From: Chitinophaga costaii | GTDB lineage: Bacteria; Bacteroidota; Bacteroidia; Chitinophagales; Chitinophagaceae | Direction: 5' to 3' | Length of the DNA stretch: 64,000 nt | NCBI RefSeq assembly: GCF_900094705.1 | Contig: NZ_FMAR01000001.1 | Location: forward strand, 558,001-622,000 | In this document: positions 55,235-64,000 of the stretch, piece by piece | How the letters are laid out: each line of letters starts with the position of its first letter | Position numbering within the stretch: the first letter of the stretch is position 1 | The notes under the pieces: model-generated | What the model was told of the DNA's origin: nothing | The model's database searches: none | Seen by the model: the letters and a program-made list of their open reading frames with translations, nothing else | Position numbers and translations under genes: made by a program

Positions 55235-56626
55235 ATGAAACGCATTCATATATTTTTATTCACCCTCCCGCTTATCTTCAGCACTGCCTGCAATAAATAC
55301 GTAGATACGCCTTTACCGAAAAACGAATTGGTATCCGATTTGGTATTTACAGACGACAAAGCGGCTACTTCCGCCGTAACGGGTGTGTATGGCGCTATGT
55401 ATTCTTATAACTACCAGTTCGCCAACATATTGATGAACTACCTCACCGCCATGCAGGCAGACGATATGTATTACTATACCAGTTTTGCCAATTACGACGT
55501 GTTCCGCGAAAACAGGTTGCTGCCCAGCAGCCAGTATGTGCAGAGCATGTTTGCCAACCTGTACAGCTTCATTTACCAGATGAACGCCTGCGTGGCGGGG
55601 CTTTCGGATGCCAAAACACTTACCCCGTCCGTACGCAGCCAGTTGCTGGGAGAGTCTTATTTCATGCGCTCTTTCTTTTATTTCTACCTGGTAAATCTGT
55701 ATGGCGATGTGCCTTTGATCACCGGTACTGACTACAAAGAAAATGGTGTGAAGCCCCGCGAAAAAACAGCCGTGGTGTATGATACCATTATTAGCAACCT
55801 GAAATCTGCCGTGCAGTTGATGGGTGATGATTATCCCACCGGCCAGCGCCTGCGTCCCAACAAAGCCGCTGCCAATGCGCTGCTGGCAAGGGTTTATCTC
55901 TATACTAAACAATGGGCTTTAGCAGCATCTACCGCCTCGCTGGTGATCAATGACAGCCGCTACTCCTTGCTGGCAGACCTGAATAAAGTGTTCCTGGCCA
56001 ACAGTGAAGAAGCCATTTTCCAACTGGAACCCATTAATATAACCGGGGGGCGCAATACCTGGGAAGGCCTTACTTCCACCCCTGCTTCGGCCACGGCTAC
56101 TGCTTATATTCGTTTAGATACCCTTCACCTGATCGCTAAGTACGAAGCTAATGACCAGCGACTGGCACAATGGACTGGCTTCCGCAAAACTGCCGCCGGG
56201 GCCACATATTATTTCCCTTACAAGTACAAAGTGAGAACGGATCCTTCCGGGCAAATCACAGAGTATTCTATGGTAATGCGCCTGGCGGAACAATACTTCA
56301 TCCGTGCGGAAGCCCGCATACAACAAAGTGACCTGGACGGTGGCCGCGCAGACCTGAATGCCATCCGGGAAAGGGCCGGACTGCAAGACCTGCCTGCTAC
56401 GCTGAGTAAAGACGCCCTGCTGCTGGCCGTAGAACAAGAACGGCATGTGGAGTTGTTTGCCGAATGGGGCCATCGCTGGTTCGACCTGAAACGTACCGGT
56501 CGCTCCGATGCCGTACTAGGGCCCATTAAAGGTGCTAACTGGCAGGCTACCGATACCCTGTATCCTATTCCTGCCAATGCTATCAGCACCAACATCAATC
56601 TCACCCAGAACGAAGGGTATAACTAA
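55235..56626 (+). CDS. SusD/RagB-family nutrient-binding lipoprotein
   Basis: A 463-residue surface lipoprotein; the signal ends in STAC with lipid-modified Cys19. It has the typical SusD plan: an N-terminal helical part with DTPLPKNELVSDLVFTDDKAATSAVTGVYGAMYS, the TPR-like core (RSQLLGESYFMRSFFYFYLVNLYGDVPLIT, RPNKAAANALLARVYLYTKQW), and the C-terminal RLAEQYFIRAEARIQ and HRWFDLKRTGR. It caps the SusC barrel and binds the substrate. The gap to susC is 36 nt. Confidence 0.95.
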   Translation: MKRIHIFLFTLPLIFSTACNKYVDTPLPKNELVSDLVFTDDKAATSAVTGVYGAMYSYNYQFANILMNYLTAMQADDMYYYTSFANYDVFRENRLLPSSQYVQSMFANLYSFIYQMNACVAGLSDAKTLTPSVRSQLLGESYFMRSFFYFYLVNLYGDVPLITGTDYKENGVKPREKTAVVYDTIISNLKSAVQLMGDDYPTGQRLRPNKAAANALLARVYLYTKQWALAASTASLVINDSRYSLLADLNKVFLANSEEAIFQLEPINITGGRNTWEGLTSTPASATATAYIRLDTLHLIAKYEANDQRLAQWTGFRKTAAGATYYFPYKYKVRTDPSGQITEYSMVMRLAEQYFIRAEARIQQSDLDGGRADLNAIRERAGLQDLPATLSKDALLLAVEQERHVELFAEWGHRWFDLKRTGRSDAVLGPIKGANWQATDTLYPIPANAISTNINLTQNEGYN

Positions 56627-56637
56627 CCGTGCGTAAA

Positions 56638-58437
56638 ATGAAAAAATTAACCATGCTTGCTTTGCTACTGTCAATGGCCGCGTTTGCGGCCGTTGCACAG
56701 CAGCGCCTCACTATTACGCCTTTATACCCGGAACGCGGGCAAACCGTAACCGTTACCTACGATCCTTCGGCACCCGGCGCTGCAATAAGCCCTTCGGCCA
56801 GCGCGGTGACCATGGTATTTACTTATTCCAATTTTTACAACCTGCCCTGGCGTATGCCCATGCAGCGCATAAATGGTAAATGGACCGCCTCATTGAAGCT
56901 GGCAGACTACACCGCCTTTGCCACCTTTATCCTGGAAAGCGGCGACGTAACAGACAAACCGGCTAAAGACCAGCACTACGAAATTGCCGTTTACAAAAAT
57001 AAGATCCCAGTGGAGAACGGGTATCTTTATAAGGCTTACAGCCTGAGCGCACAGATAGGCAGGTCTCCGCTGCTGGCGGATAAACAGGCCGCTTTATACG
57101 AACAGGAACTGGCCCTGCACCCCGATAATTACGAGGCGAAGGTGCGCCTGCTTATGTATAAAATAAACAAAGCCACTACCCCCGCCGAAAAAGAAAAATT
57201 CCGCGATTCGGCACACCAGGTTATTGCAGACCAATTCTATAAAGCACCCACCTTTAATGGTAATATCAACAAGGTAACCATGGGCTACCTGATCATCGGT
57301 GAAAACAGCCGCCTGGACTCTATCCGTAAGGTAGTGATGGAACGCTATCCCGAATCCGATATGGGTCGCGAATTGAGGACCAGCGCAATAGCCAGCGGCA
57401 AAGACACCACCCGGCAGATTGATCTCTTTGAAACGGAGCTCAAAAAAGAAACGCCGGAGAACGAGGCTTCTTTTACCGGCATGCACGAAAAGCTGTTTCA
57501 ATATTATGCCGCGCGGAAAGACAGTAGTAAAGCATTATACCATGCCCGTTTTCTGACAACGGAAAAAGAAAGTCCATACACGGCAGCAACCTGGCAAAAG
57601 ATTGCGCAAACATTGCTAGACAATAACGTGGCGCTGGATACCGCACGCTTTTATGCGCAACGGGCACTAGACAGTGTGCGCCACTACCCGGTAGGCATTA
57701 TCCGCTACTTCCCGGAAACCGGTTACATCTATCCCTATGCATCTGATAGCACCCGCGAACTGGTGTACAAAAAAGCAAGCTTGCACCTGGCATCCATCCA
57801 GGGCCTGATTGCAATGAAACAGGGCCGCTATGCCGAAGCAGACCAACAAATAAAGAAATCCATCAGCCGCTTTGCCGATAAAGCCACGATGGACAATGCG
57901 GAATGGTATTATCAACAAAGGCAGGATACGGTAAACCTAATTACCCTAAAGCAATTTCGATATAACATTTTGATAGAGGAGTTACTGAAACAACGGTTAA
58001 ACCGCCTCGCTCCCCCCCTCAACACTTTTGTGGATATGCAGGGCAAACCTGTAGATACGGCAGCGCTGAAAGATAAAATTATTGTGATTGATTTCTGGGC
58101 CACCTGGTGCATTCCCTGCATGGAAGAAATGCCCTATCTGCAAAAAATTTACGATCACTACAAACACAACCCGCGTATTGTATTTATGATAGCCAACAGC
58201 GGTGCCAGGAATACCCTGGCCAATGCCCAGGCCTGGAGCGGTAACAAAACTTATACCTTTCCCGTGTATTTTAATACCGATCCGGAAGTAGGCGACAAGT
58301 TTAAATTTAATACCATCCCGGCATCTTATTTAATTGACCAAGCCGGCTATATCCGATTTAACAACATAGGTTTTGAAGGCCCTGAACTGGAGGCTAAATT
58401 AAAAGGGCAGATTGAAATATTGTTGCATAGCAAGTGA
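56638..58437 (+). CDS. TlpA-like thioredoxin-domain protein linked to SusCD
   Basis: A 599-residue exported protein from the ATG at 56638 (GTG 56629 possible). The signal peptide is MKKLTMLALLLSMAAFAAVAQQ. The large N-terminal region (about 25-450) has an immunoglobulin-like start (LTITPLYPERGQTVTVTYDPS) and then helical, TPR-like repeats (YRSLALHPDNYEAK-like segments, LYHARFLTTEKES, GLIAMKQGRYAEADQQIKKS). The C-terminal thioredoxin domain (about 483-599) has WATWCIPCMEEMP and cis-proline NTIPASYLIDQAGYI. It is 11 nt after susD and so belongs to the operon. Such proteins in SusCD loci may keep the imported ligand or the receptors in a redox state; the exact role is unknown. Confidence 0.88.
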   Translation: MKKLTMLALLLSMAAFAAVAQQRLTITPLYPERGQTVTVTYDPSAPGAAISPSASAVTMVFTYSNFYNLPWRMPMQRINGKWTASLKLADYTAFATFILESGDVTDKPAKDQHYEIAVYKNKIPVENGYLYKAYSLSAQIGRSPLLADKQAALYEQELALHPDNYEAKVRLLMYKINKATTPAEKEKFRDSAHQVIADQFYKAPTFNGNINKVTMGYLIIGENSRLDSIRKVVMERYPESDMGRELRTSAIASGKDTTRQIDLFETELKKETPENEASFTGMHEKLFQYYAARKDSSKALYHARFLTTEKESPYTAATWQKIAQTLLDNNVALDTARFYAQRALDSVRHYPVGIIRYFPETGYIYPYASDSTRELVYKKASLHLASIQGLIAMKQGRYAEADQQIKKSISRFADKATMDNAEWYYQQRQDTVNLITLKQFRYNILIEELLKQRLNRLAPPLNTFVDMQGKPVDTAALKDKIIVIDFWATWCIPCMEEMPYLQKIYDHYKHNPRIVFMIANSGARNTLANAQAWSGNKTYTFPVYFNTDPEVGDKFKFNTIPASYLIDQAGYIRFNNIGFEGPELEAKLKGQIEILLHSK

Positions 58438-58467
58438 TCTGCCTGGCTACAAAGGCTGTTATAATAA

Positions 58468-58508
58468 AAAGCGGCTGCCATCCAATTTTCCAGGATAGCA
58501 GCCGCTTT
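58468..58508. terminator. Bidirectional terminator between convergent genes
   Basis: Sixteen-bp stem AAAGCGGCTGCCATCC/GGATAGCAGCCGCTTT (one wobble, 9-nt loop) between the TlpA gene and the luciferase-like gene. A runs at the 5' side serve the minus strand. Confidence 0.82.
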
Positions 58509-58527
58509 GCATATAGCGCAGATTAAT

Positions 58528-59532
58528 TTATTGGAATAACCCTGCAAACAGTTGGCAGGAATAGCGCCGGGCCTCCTGGTCGTAAATGTACGAAGTAGCC
58601 ATAATTTCATCTACCCCGCTAGCGGCCAGAAAAGCTTCCAGTTTTTTCCGCACACTATCTACCCCGCCAAAGAAAGCATATTGTAACATCTGGTTCACGC
58701 TGGCTTCTATCATGTCGTTCCAAATACTGCTCATATCGTTTACCGGTGGCTGTAGTGGCTGGCGCTGCCCGGTAACAATACCGGCGAACATTTGTTGCTG
58801 GGAAGTAGCCAGGCGCAGGGCCTCTGCATCGGTATCTGCCATCACCACGTTTACGCAAGCCAGCACATAAGGCACTTTTAATTGCGCGGAAGGCTGGAAA
58901 TTGTCGCGGTAAATTTTTATGGCACGCATAAATTCAGCGGGCGCAAAGTGGCTGGCAAAAGCGTATGGCAGGCCCATTTTCGCCGCCAGGCGGGCGCTAT
59001 CGGTGCTAGAGCCTAGTATCCAGATGGGAATGTCCAGCCCCTCGCCAGGAATGGCCCGCAGGGCAGCATGGCTATTGCTTGCCGAAAAAAACGTTTGCAG
59101 TTGTTGCACATCATCCGGGAAATGATAAGCGGCCTGCATATTAAGGCCCCGGATGGCGCGGGAAGTAAGCTGGTCAGACCCCGGTGCCCGGCCCAGTCCA
59201 AGGTCTATACGCCCAGGATACAAAGACGCCAGCGTGCCAAATTGCTCTGCCACGATGAGTGGCGCATGGTTGGGAAGCATAATGCCACCAGAACCAACCC
59301 GGATGGTCTGCGTATTGCCCGCAATGTAGCCTATCAGCAAGGAGGTGGCACTACTGGCCACACTGGCCATATTATGATGCTCTGCAAACCAATACCGGCT
59401 ATATCCTAATGTTTCCGCTTGTTTTGCCAGTAGCAGGCTGCTGTGAAAACTATCTGCTGCCGTATGGCCTTCTGTAACGGTAGCCAGGTCTAGTATGGAG
59501 TATTTTACCTGGCTAAGTGATCTGTTATTCAT
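58528..59532 (-). CDS. Luciferase-like (LLM class) flavin-dependent oxidoreductase
   Basis: A 334-residue flavin-dependent TIM-barrel protein of the bacterial luciferase superfamily. The motifs YSILDLATVTEGHTAADSF, YSRYWFAEHHNMASVASSAT, IRVGSGGIMLPNHAPLIVAEQFGTLASLYPGRIDLGLGRAPGSD and PIWILGSSTDSARLAAKMGLPYAFASHFAP are characteristic of the YhbW/MsnO8-like subgroup. It would oxidise an unknown organic substrate with reduced FMN. It is a single gene ending in the shared terminator. Confidence 0.92.
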   Translation of the reverse strand: MNNRSLSQVKYSILDLATVTEGHTAADSFHSSLLLAKQAETLGYSRYWFAEHHNMASVASSATSLLIGYIAGNTQTIRVGSGGIMLPNHAPLIVAEQFGTLASLYPGRIDLGLGRAPGSDQLTSRAIRGLNMQAAYHFPDDVQQLQTFFSASNSHAALRAIPGEGLDIPIWILGSSTDSARLAAKMGLPYAFASHFAPAEFMRAIKIYRDNFQPSAQLKVPYVLACVNVVMADTDAEALRLATSQQQMFAGIVTGQRQPLQPPVNDMSSIWNDMIEASVNQMLQYAFFGGVDSVRKKLEAFLAASGVDEIMATSYIYDQEARRYSCQLFAGLFQ

Positions 59533-60299
59533 CTTTTATGCTTATGGTTCCTGTTCCGGGCATTGTTATCCCGGCTTTCTATTGTTAAGGTAACCACTTT
59601 CAGGATAACCCGCATAAAAAAGCCGCTCCGGGAGGGAAGAAGGGGATCATTTTGCATTAACATAGCCCTGCTTTTACATCGTAACGATGGCATAGTCTTT
59701 CAGCACCCGGTTTTAAAACATGGCAGAAATTGCCTTCACATCCAAAGAAAAGAACGCCAGATCTGTGATTACAAAAAGTAAAATAGATAGTGGAAATAGC
59801 AGCAAGATTTTCTAAAATATTCATCCCCTTCCATCAATGCAAAATTAGCTTCCGAATATTATACAAATTAAAAAGCTGTTCACCCGCATTTGGTACATTC
59901 CTTAAGACTTTCTCTCAATATAAAACCAAACGATATAAAAGACGGTATACAGATTACATGGAGGAATCATATAAAGAGGGGCAGCTTTTCATTGATATTC
60001 CCATAGCATTTTCCCATTTCTTTTCATGCGTTTCGTTGCATCCAACCAACCTACCACAAACACCTGCTAGTTGAATTTTAACCTAATTAGATACTCATTT
60101 ATCTTTTTATTAAAAAGAATAAAAAACTTTTTAAAAAAAATAAAAAGATGCTTGCAGTTTCACAAATCATTAATTAAGTTTGTTTAGATGGTTGCGAGAA
60201 GCGAGTAAAGAAGAACCAACATTATAAAAGCGAAATATGCACCATTATTAAAAGCGTTTTCGGGATTGTCTGCTTATCTGATAAATAAATAAATCCAAA
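59533..60299. other. Long AT-rich gap upstream of the ROK regulator
   Basis: A 767-nt gap without a convincing gene; two plus-strand frames (59563-59781, 59790-60074) have no recognisable domain and spacer-like composition. The last 250 nt are very AT rich and contain the candidate promoter of the ROK gene. Otherwise nothing is recognised. Confidence 0.45.
60152..60182 (+). promoter_or_regulatory. Candidate promoter of the ROK gene
   Basis: TTG (60152-60154), 20 nt, TAAGTTTG (60175-60182), the latter a full TAnnTTTG match. It lies 118 nt before the ATG. Confidence 0.5.
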
Positions 60300-61496
60300 A
60301 TGCTTCCAGGCCCTACCCATAAAAATAGGAAGAAAACGCAACTGAGAAACGACCTTCTCAAGCAACTATATTACCAAGGCACCTTATCCCTAAACGAACT
60401 AAGTTCGCTGGTGAAAAAGAGTTTGCCCTTGGTTACGAATACGGTCAATGAGCTGCTAGAGGAGGATTATGTGGTAGAATGCGGACTGGCGCAATCTACT
60501 GGGGGCCGGCGACCACTTACATTTATGCTTAATCCTGAAAAGCCGAGGTATATCGTTGCCGTGGCAATAGACCAACTGGTAACGCGGGTAGTGATCTACA
60601 ACCTGCTTAATAAAGCCGTATCGCCAGTTGCTACCTGGATGCTGGATTTGCATATGGAGCAGGCCCACGAAAAAATTGCTGGTTTTGTGAAGGATTATAT
60701 AACGAATTCGGGCATACCAAACAATCACTTATTGGGCATTGGCATTAGCATGCCTGGTTTCATTAATATGGAGGAGGGCATAAATCATACTTTCTTTAAA
60801 CCCATACAAGGAGGCATTGGAGAATACCTGCAGCAGGCCACCAGGCTTACCGTTTTTATAGACAACGACTCTTCTTCCATTGCACTGGCAGAGTTAAAGT
60901 ACGGAGCCGCAAAGGGATTAAAAGAGGTCATGGTAGTAAATATAGGCTGGGGTATAGGACTAGGCATGATCGTGAACGGGCAGTTGTTCCGTGGACATAG
61001 CGGGCTGGCAGGAGAATTTAGTCACATCCCGTTGTCACTCACAAACAATCTTTGCTCCTGCGGTAAAAGAGGATGCCTGGAAGTAGATGCGTCCTTGTTG
61101 GTAGTGGCAGAGAAGGCAAAAAGTGCCATGCTGCGGGGAGAGAAATCAAGCCTGCGTGAATTATTTGAGCAAGAAAACCAACTGCCTGGTGACCAAGTGC
61201 TGGTTGCGGTAAAAACAGGCGATCCACTGGCTATTTCTTTACTAGCCGAATCAACCTTTATGATTGGCAAAGGTATTGCCACGCTAATTCACATTATGAA
61301 CCCGGAACGGGTAGTATTAAGTGGCCGCGGGGCCACGGCAGGGAAAATACTCCTGGCACCCGTTAACCAGGCAATTAATGAATTCTGCATTCCACGTTTG
61401 GCAGAATATACACATTTGCATGTTTCGGATCTGGCGCACGAAGCCGCTCTTTTAGGCGCTGCAGCTTTAGTCATGGAAAACTGCAACCTGAACTGA
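60300..61496 (+). CDS. ROK-family transcriptional regulator (NagC/XylR type)
   Basis: A 398-residue protein. The winged HTH is at about 13-78 (QLRNDLLKQLYYQGTLSLNELSSLVKKSLPLVTNTVNELLEEDYVVECG), so this is a regulator and not a free kinase. The ROK sugar-binding part shows GIGISMPGFI, DNDSSSIALAELKYG (Asp190 at the kinase aspartate position), GIGLGMIVNGQLFRGHSGLAGEFSHIP and the zinc motif CSCGKRGCLE (Cys252, Cys254, Cys259, with His242). It is 121 nt upstream of a SusC gene in the same direction and probably controls it in response to a sugar or sugar phosphate. Confidence 0.92.
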   Translation: MLPGPTHKNRKKTQLRNDLLKQLYYQGTLSLNELSSLVKKSLPLVTNTVNELLEEDYVVECGLAQSTGGRRPLTFMLNPEKPRYIVAVAIDQLVTRVVIYNLLNKAVSPVATWMLDLHMEQAHEKIAGFVKDYITNSGIPNNHLLGIGISMPGFINMEEGINHTFFKPIQGGIGEYLQQATRLTVFIDNDSSSIALAELKYGAAKGLKEVMVVNIGWGIGLGMIVNGQLFRGHSGLAGEFSHIPLSLTNNLCSCGKRGCLEVDASLLVVAEKAKSAMLRGEKSSLRELFEQENQLPGDQVLVAVKTGDPLAISLLAESTFMIGKGIATLIHIMNPERVVLSGRGATAGKILLAPVNQAINEFCIPRLAEYTHLHVSDLAHEAALLGAAALVMENCNLN

Positions 61497-61617
61497 TTTT
61501 TTTTTATAAATAAATTTTGTATTGCTCCGCATATACCTGTAAGTATGCGTCCGGCGCTTTATTGCCTTATATGAACACCGTATAAAACGGATTTTATCAA
61601 CCAATTACGCTCTCACC

Positions 61618-64000
61618 ATGAAACAGTTGTATGTATGCTGTATTGCATTGCTACTATGTTGTAGCGCCTATGCACAAAAGGTCATTACCGGAAATGTTAC
61701 GGATACCAGTGGACCCGTCGTCGGGGCATCCATTGTCGTAAAAGGAACAAGCCGGGCCGCACTTTCAGGAGCAGATGGCAGGTTTTCCATCAAAGCGACA
61801 AACGGCGAAGTCCTGAAAATTTCCATGATCGGCTACCAAACCAAAGAGATTACCATCGCTGAACAAAATACCATCCACGTCTTATTAGAATCAACCAGCT
61901 CCGGCCTAGGAGAAGTAGTGGTAACCGCGCTGGGCTTGTCGAGAGACAAGCGCGCCCTGGGTTATTCCATCACCGAACTTAAAGGCCAGGACATTGCCAA
62001 CGCTAATGTGGTAAACCCTATTAATGCATTGCAAGGCAAAGTGGCAGGCGTGCAGATAAACATGGGAAGTTCCGGCCCACAATCTTCCCAACGCATTCTC
62101 ATTCGTGGCAACACTTCACTCACCGGGAATAATCAGCCTATCTTCGTAATCGACGGCGTAATTATCGATAACGAAACTACCAAAACCGGCACCGCTGAAA
62201 GAGACTTCGGGAATGATCTTAAAAACCTGAATGCCGACGATTTTGAATCGGTATCCATCCTCAAAGGTGCAGCAGCTACAGCCCTCTACGGCTCCAGGGC
62301 ATCCAACGGCGTGATCCTGATCACTACCAAAAAAGGTAAAAAGAACCAGGGCCTGGGCATTAGCTTCTCCGAAACCCAACAATGGGAAACCGTTTACGGA
62401 TATCCCCACATGCAAAACGAATTTGGCCAGGGTACTACTACCCTGTGGTCTCAGGATGCCAATCAACAAGATATCCGCAACACCAACTCCAGCGACCGCG
62501 ATTATGGCGTACCCTTCGACGGGCAACCTTATACGGTAAACGGAGGGCTGTACAGCGGCAAGTACCAGGCCTATCCAAACAACCTGAAAGATTTATACCA
62601 AACAGGCCGCTTCCAGAATACAAACGTTGCCTTATCAAACGGAACAGAAAAAAGCGCCTTCCGCTTTTCTTATTCTAACCTGTCTACTGATGGTATTACT
62701 CCAAGGAACACCTTTGGCCGTAACAGCTTTTCCTTAAATGCGCAGCACGAAATCAGCTCCTACATTTCAGCTTCGGGCGGGTTTAATTATGTACACTCTA
62801 CAGCTAGCAATCCTACTTATCAGGGACAGGGATTTTCCCCCATTTATGATTTTTTGTATTCCGTTCCAAGGGAATATGACCTGAAATATTGGCGCAAAAA
62901 TTATGTAAGCCAAAACGGTGATGGCTATAATGCCAACGATCCATGGAGCTATTCTAAAACACTATACGACTATCTCCTCAACGATCAAACGCAAAAGGAA
63001 GACAACTTCCGCGCCAATCTAAACCTGGATTTTAAAATCACCGATTGGCTGAAACTTACCACCAGCGGCGATATCTATAAACTATTCACCACCAATGAAA
63101 CGAAGAAACTAGCCACCGGCACCACCGAATACTCCGGTGCGCAATACATCCTGGATAGCAAAAGAAAAGATCAGTTTAGGATCAGGGCTGTACTCAGTGC
63201 AGATAAGAAAGTAGGCAACTTCGGCATCAACGCATCTGCCGGTGTGGAAAAATGGAAAACCAGTGGCGCGCTGCAAATATCACAAACCAACAATGGCTTG
63301 CTGGTACCAGGCGTATTCGACCTCTCCAATTCTTTCTCCGCCGCCACCACCAGCGGAAGATTAAATACCGACCAAAAAACGATCAACTCTGCCTACGGTT
63401 TTATCAACGCCGATTGGAAAAACCAGCTTTACCTGGATATTACCGGCCGTAACGACTGGTCGTCGAGCTTAATGTATGCCAACGGAAAAGGAAATGTATC
63501 CTATTTTTATCCTTCTTTCAGCTTATCCTGGATCGCTTCCGAAACGTTTAAACTGCCCACCGCTATTTCCTTTGCAAAGCTGCGGGCATCCTATGCAATC
63601 GTAGGAAAGGATGTTGATCCCTATGTAATCACAACACCCGGCACTTATAACTATGGTGGCCTGGCTACAGATAATATGTTTGGCGGCAGTGGCTTTGCTT
63701 ATTACATATTTGCCAACTCCCAGTTAGGCGCGCAAAACCTGAAGCCGGAAAAACAACACGCAATAGAACTTGGCGCAGATATCCGCTTCCTGGACAATCG
63801 CATCGGCATCGATTTCGCTTATTATAAAACCAACACTAAAAACCAGATACTCGCCCTTTCCACCCCCGAAGAATCGGGCGTAACGTCTAACCTGATCAAC
63901 GCAGGCAATATTCAGAATGCAGGGATAGAAGTATTGATCACCGGCACGCCCATCAAAACACGCAACGTAGGATGGGATCTGACCTTGAACCTCACCCGCA
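61618..64000 (+). CDS. SusC/RagA-type TonB-linked outer-membrane protein (cut by window edge)
   Basis: An open frame from the ATG at 61618 to the window end, 794 codons, without a stop. A signal peptide (MKQLYVCCIALLLCCSAYAQ) is followed directly by the carboxypeptidase-like domain (ITGNVTDTSGPVVGASIVVKG), the plug (GEVVVTALGLSRDKRALGYSI, GNNQPIFVIDGVIIDNET, FESVSILKGAAATALYGSRASNGVILITTKKGK) and most of the barrel. It has no STN domain, so unlike the first SusC it should not signal to an anti-sigma factor; regulation by the upstream ROK protein is likely. A SusD partner would be expected beyond the window. Confidence 0.95.
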   Translation, partial: MKQLYVCCIALLLCCSAYAQKVITGNVTDTSGPVVGASIVVKGTSRAALSGADGRFSIKATNGEVLKISMIGYQTKEITIAEQNTIHVLLESTSSGLGEVVVTALGLSRDKRALGYSITELKGQDIANANVVNPINALQGKVAGVQINMGSSGPQSSQRILIRGNTSLTGNNQPIFVIDGVIIDNETTKTGTAERDFGNDLKNLNADDFESVSILKGAAATALYGSRASNGVILITTKKGKKNQGLGISFSETQQWETVYGYPHMQNEFGQGTTTLWSQDANQQDIRNTNSSDRDYGVPFDGQPYTVNGGLYSGKYQAYPNNLKDLYQTGRFQNTNVALSNGTEKSAFRFSYSNLSTDGITPRNTFGRNSFSLNAQHEISSYISASGGFNYVHSTASNPTYQGQGFSPIYDFLYSVPREYDLKYWRKNYVSQNGDGYNANDPWSYSKTLYDYLLNDQTQKEDNFRANLNLDFKITDWLKLTTSGDIYKLFTTNETKKLATGTTEYSGAQYILDSKRKDQFRIRAVLSADKKVGNFGINASAGVEKWKTSGALQISQTNNGLLVPGVFDLSNSFSAATTSGRLNTDQKTINSAYGFINADWKNQLYLDITGRNDWSSSLMYANGKGNVSYFYPSFSLSWIASETFKLPTAISFAKLRASYAIVGKDVDPYVITTPGTYNYGGLATDNMFGGSGFAYYIFANSQLGAQNLKPEKQHAIELGADIRFLDNRIGIDFAYYKTNTKNQILALSTPEESGVTSNLINAGNIQNAGIEVLITGTPIKTRNVGWDLTLNLTR

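Noticed and set aside
59080..59100. AAACGTTTGCA inside the luciferase-like gene as a fourth operator copy
   Set aside because: It lies within coding sequence and lacks the ATGC start of the 13-nt core, so it is probably chance.
59790..60074. 94-codon plus-strand frame before the ROK gene
   Set aside because: Low-complexity, AT-rich sequence without domain or partner; no start signal seen. The same applies to 59563-59781.

Overview
The window looks like chromosome from a Bacteroidota bacterium, most likely a Chitinophaga-like member of the Chitinophagaceae. Evidence: two SusC-type receptors and one SusD lipoprotein, an ECF sigma/FecR pair, a DUF4270/Kelch/DUF4907 outer-membrane set, DUF4369-thioredoxin proteins, a LytS/LytTR two-component pair, and promoters of the Bacteroidota form (TTTG, about 19 nt, TAnnTTTG). 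I see no phage, insertion sequence, CRISPR array or rRNA.

Layout. 1-2.6 kb: 3' end of glmM, a cysteine desulfurase, one unknown gene. 2.6-4.6 kb: LytTR regulator and its sensor kinase (minus strand). 4.7-9.1 kb: DUF4907 and Kelch genes diverging from a DUF4270 lipoprotein and an outer-membrane protein. 9.1-10.5 kb: GH1 beta-glucosidase. 10.8-12.6 kb: BlaR1-like M56 sensor protease and BlaI repressor with a tandem operator. 12.7-15.2 kb: two paralogous DUF4369-thioredoxins. 15.2-29.8 kb: a minus-strand amino-acid supercluster read as hisL-hisG-D-C-B / trpL-trpE-G-D-C-F-B-A / hisH-A-F-IE. 30-32.1 kb: two multi-pass membrane proteins. 32.2-35.9 kb: sugar MFS transporter and GH127. 36-41.7 kb: RND efflux operon. 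42.2-43 kb: broken AraC regulator gene and tRNA-Gln. 43.3-49.4 kb: GH38, GH109 and a sugar-kinase-like gene. 49.8-58.4 kb: ECF sigma, FecR, SusC, SusD, TlpA. 58.5-59.5 kb: luciferase-like monooxygenase. 60.3-64 kb: ROK regulator and the start of a second SusC.

The strongest observations are in the his/trp region. The whole trp operon sits inside the his operon, splitting hisGDCB from hisHAFI. Each block begins with a short leader peptide gene rich in the relevant amino acid (His x6; Trp-Trp-Trp) followed by an intrinsic terminator and a competing antiterminator pairing. hisH starts 3 nt after trpA, so hisHAFI probably lies behind the trp attenuator, which would couple histidine synthesis to tryptophan control. 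hisA is fused in frame to an N-terminal GNAT acetyltransferase domain.

Elsewhere, a shared 13-nt LacI-type operator (ATGCAAACGYTTG) lies upstream of GH127/MFS, GH109 and the kinase-like gene, suggesting one sugar regulon. The blaI promoter carries two equal TACGA-N5-TCGTA dyads, and the M56 sensor ends in a TonB-receptor-plug-like tail. Function calls come from motifs read by eye; no database search was run.
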